From contig NC_044029.1 of NCBI RefSeq assembly GCF_900496995.4, positions 14,198,001 through 14,262,000 on the forward strand: a stretch of 64,000 nt of DNA. The letters run 5' to 3'. Positions within the stretch are counted from its first letter, which is position 1, and each line of letters starts with the position of its first letter. Made by a program: the position numbers and the translations under genes. This document shows positions 63,327-64,000 of the stretch, in pieces. The notes below the pieces were generated by a model, which did not search any database, was not told the origin of the DNA, and was given only the letters and a program-made list of their open reading frames with translations. This stretch comes from Aquila chrysaetos chrysaetos (taxonomy: Eukaryota; Chordata; Aves; Accipitriformes; Accipitridae).

Positions 63327-64000
63327 GTATGTAAAAATACTTGTAATCAAGACAAACAGCTGGTTAACATAACTACTGTTTTTTGTGCAAGACATGCATG
63401 ATTTGCTTTCTACTATAGAAGTAAAACTCTTCCTCTATTATTGCATGTTGCTTGAGGCATATTGAGCCTTCTGACATCATCTCAATCTTTCTTGTATTTG
63501 ACAGGGTTCTGTTCTATCTACAGAAAGGTCATAGTTATACAGGAATTAACTCTGCATTGTACGTGATGAGTACAAGTGGTCAAAATTTCAAGTGTGTAGA
63601 GAAATGTCAGATATATATTAAAGTCTTGTTCCTACTTAGTGATCTATTAAAAGTATAGTTCCAGCATAGAACAAATAAAAATGGATACGCCAGTGTGTAA
63701 CAGTGCTATCTTAAGGCTTAACTTGACATTTATTTAGCAAAGATAAGCCATTCTTAATTTTGAAAAAAAAATCTTAAGGGAAACAAAACCAGTTAATGTA
63801 AGCATCACACTGATTCTTACTTGAACAGTATTTCTAAGTGTTCTCTTCTGGGATTAGAGAGTTCATGCTTTACTGTATTCAGCTGCAGTGAACTCCTGAA
63901 CATTTGGTTGAATAATTTTGAAAAGTCCCCAAACACTTACTGTTTGTCATCAACAGTGAGCCCAAAGAATTCAAAGCAAGACTTGAAATAAGTGTGTGTG
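63327..64000 (+). other. ZFC3H1: ZFC3H1 intron 31 (right edge)
   Basis: AT-rich intron sequence running to the window end. A short open stretch at 63452-63658 does not match the expected next exon. Confidence 0.6.

Noticed and set aside
63452..63658. Open stretch with acceptor-like TTGACAG as a further ZFC3H1 exon
   Set aside because: The phase would fit, but the peptide has no likeness to the expected continuation LLQHEWEESNVQ, so it is most likely intron.

Overview
This is a bird nuclear genome window. The signs are vertebrate split genes with GT-AG introns, CpG-island promoters, a degraded CR1 LINE, and several avian-type endogenous retroviral LTRs. One LTR family here, starting TGTCCTGGTTTC, is very common in Neoaves, so a non-galliform bird is likely. 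That last point is inference from memory.

Layout, left to right. The left edge lies in an intron of TMEM19 (minus strand). Its first coding exon is at 3186-3315, next to a CpG island at about 3.1-4.3 kb, and the rest of the gene lies outside the window. From 4.4 to 20.4 kb I see no intact gene. This stretch holds a solo ERVK-like LTR with a perfect 6-bp target duplication (9516-9811) and a decayed gammaretrovirus-like provirus fragment (about 15125-18960: RNase H, integrase, envelope, possible 3' LTR). The provirus is split by a 588-bp ERVL-type solo LTR (16525-17112).

From 20.4 to 24.5 kb on the minus strand are dispersed remnants of THAP2, the neighbour expected from human synteny (ZFC3H1-THAP2-TMEM19). 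Exon 1 has lost a zinc-ligand Cys and its donor. Exon 2 keeps a recognisable CSKHF...SCF block and its splice sites but carries stops and frameshifts. Of exon 3 only a C-terminal tail survives, directly abutting an LTR fragment. I read this as a unitary THAP2 pseudogene, and it is the main discovery in the window.

From 24.96 kb to the right edge is ZFC3H1 (plus strand). I could place 31 coding exons, all in consistent phase, giving about 1,885 residues. The last ~100 residues lie beyond the window. ZFC3H1 is the large zinc-finger and HAT-repeat protein that pairs with the MTR4 helicase in the PAXT connection, which sends polyadenylated nuclear RNA to the exosome. Its intron 1 looks like a U12-type (minor spliceosome) intron, and intron 22 holds a candidate poison exon. 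ZFC3H1 and dead THAP2 share a head-to-head CpG-island promoter with two YY1 sites and a TCTCGCGAGA palindrome.
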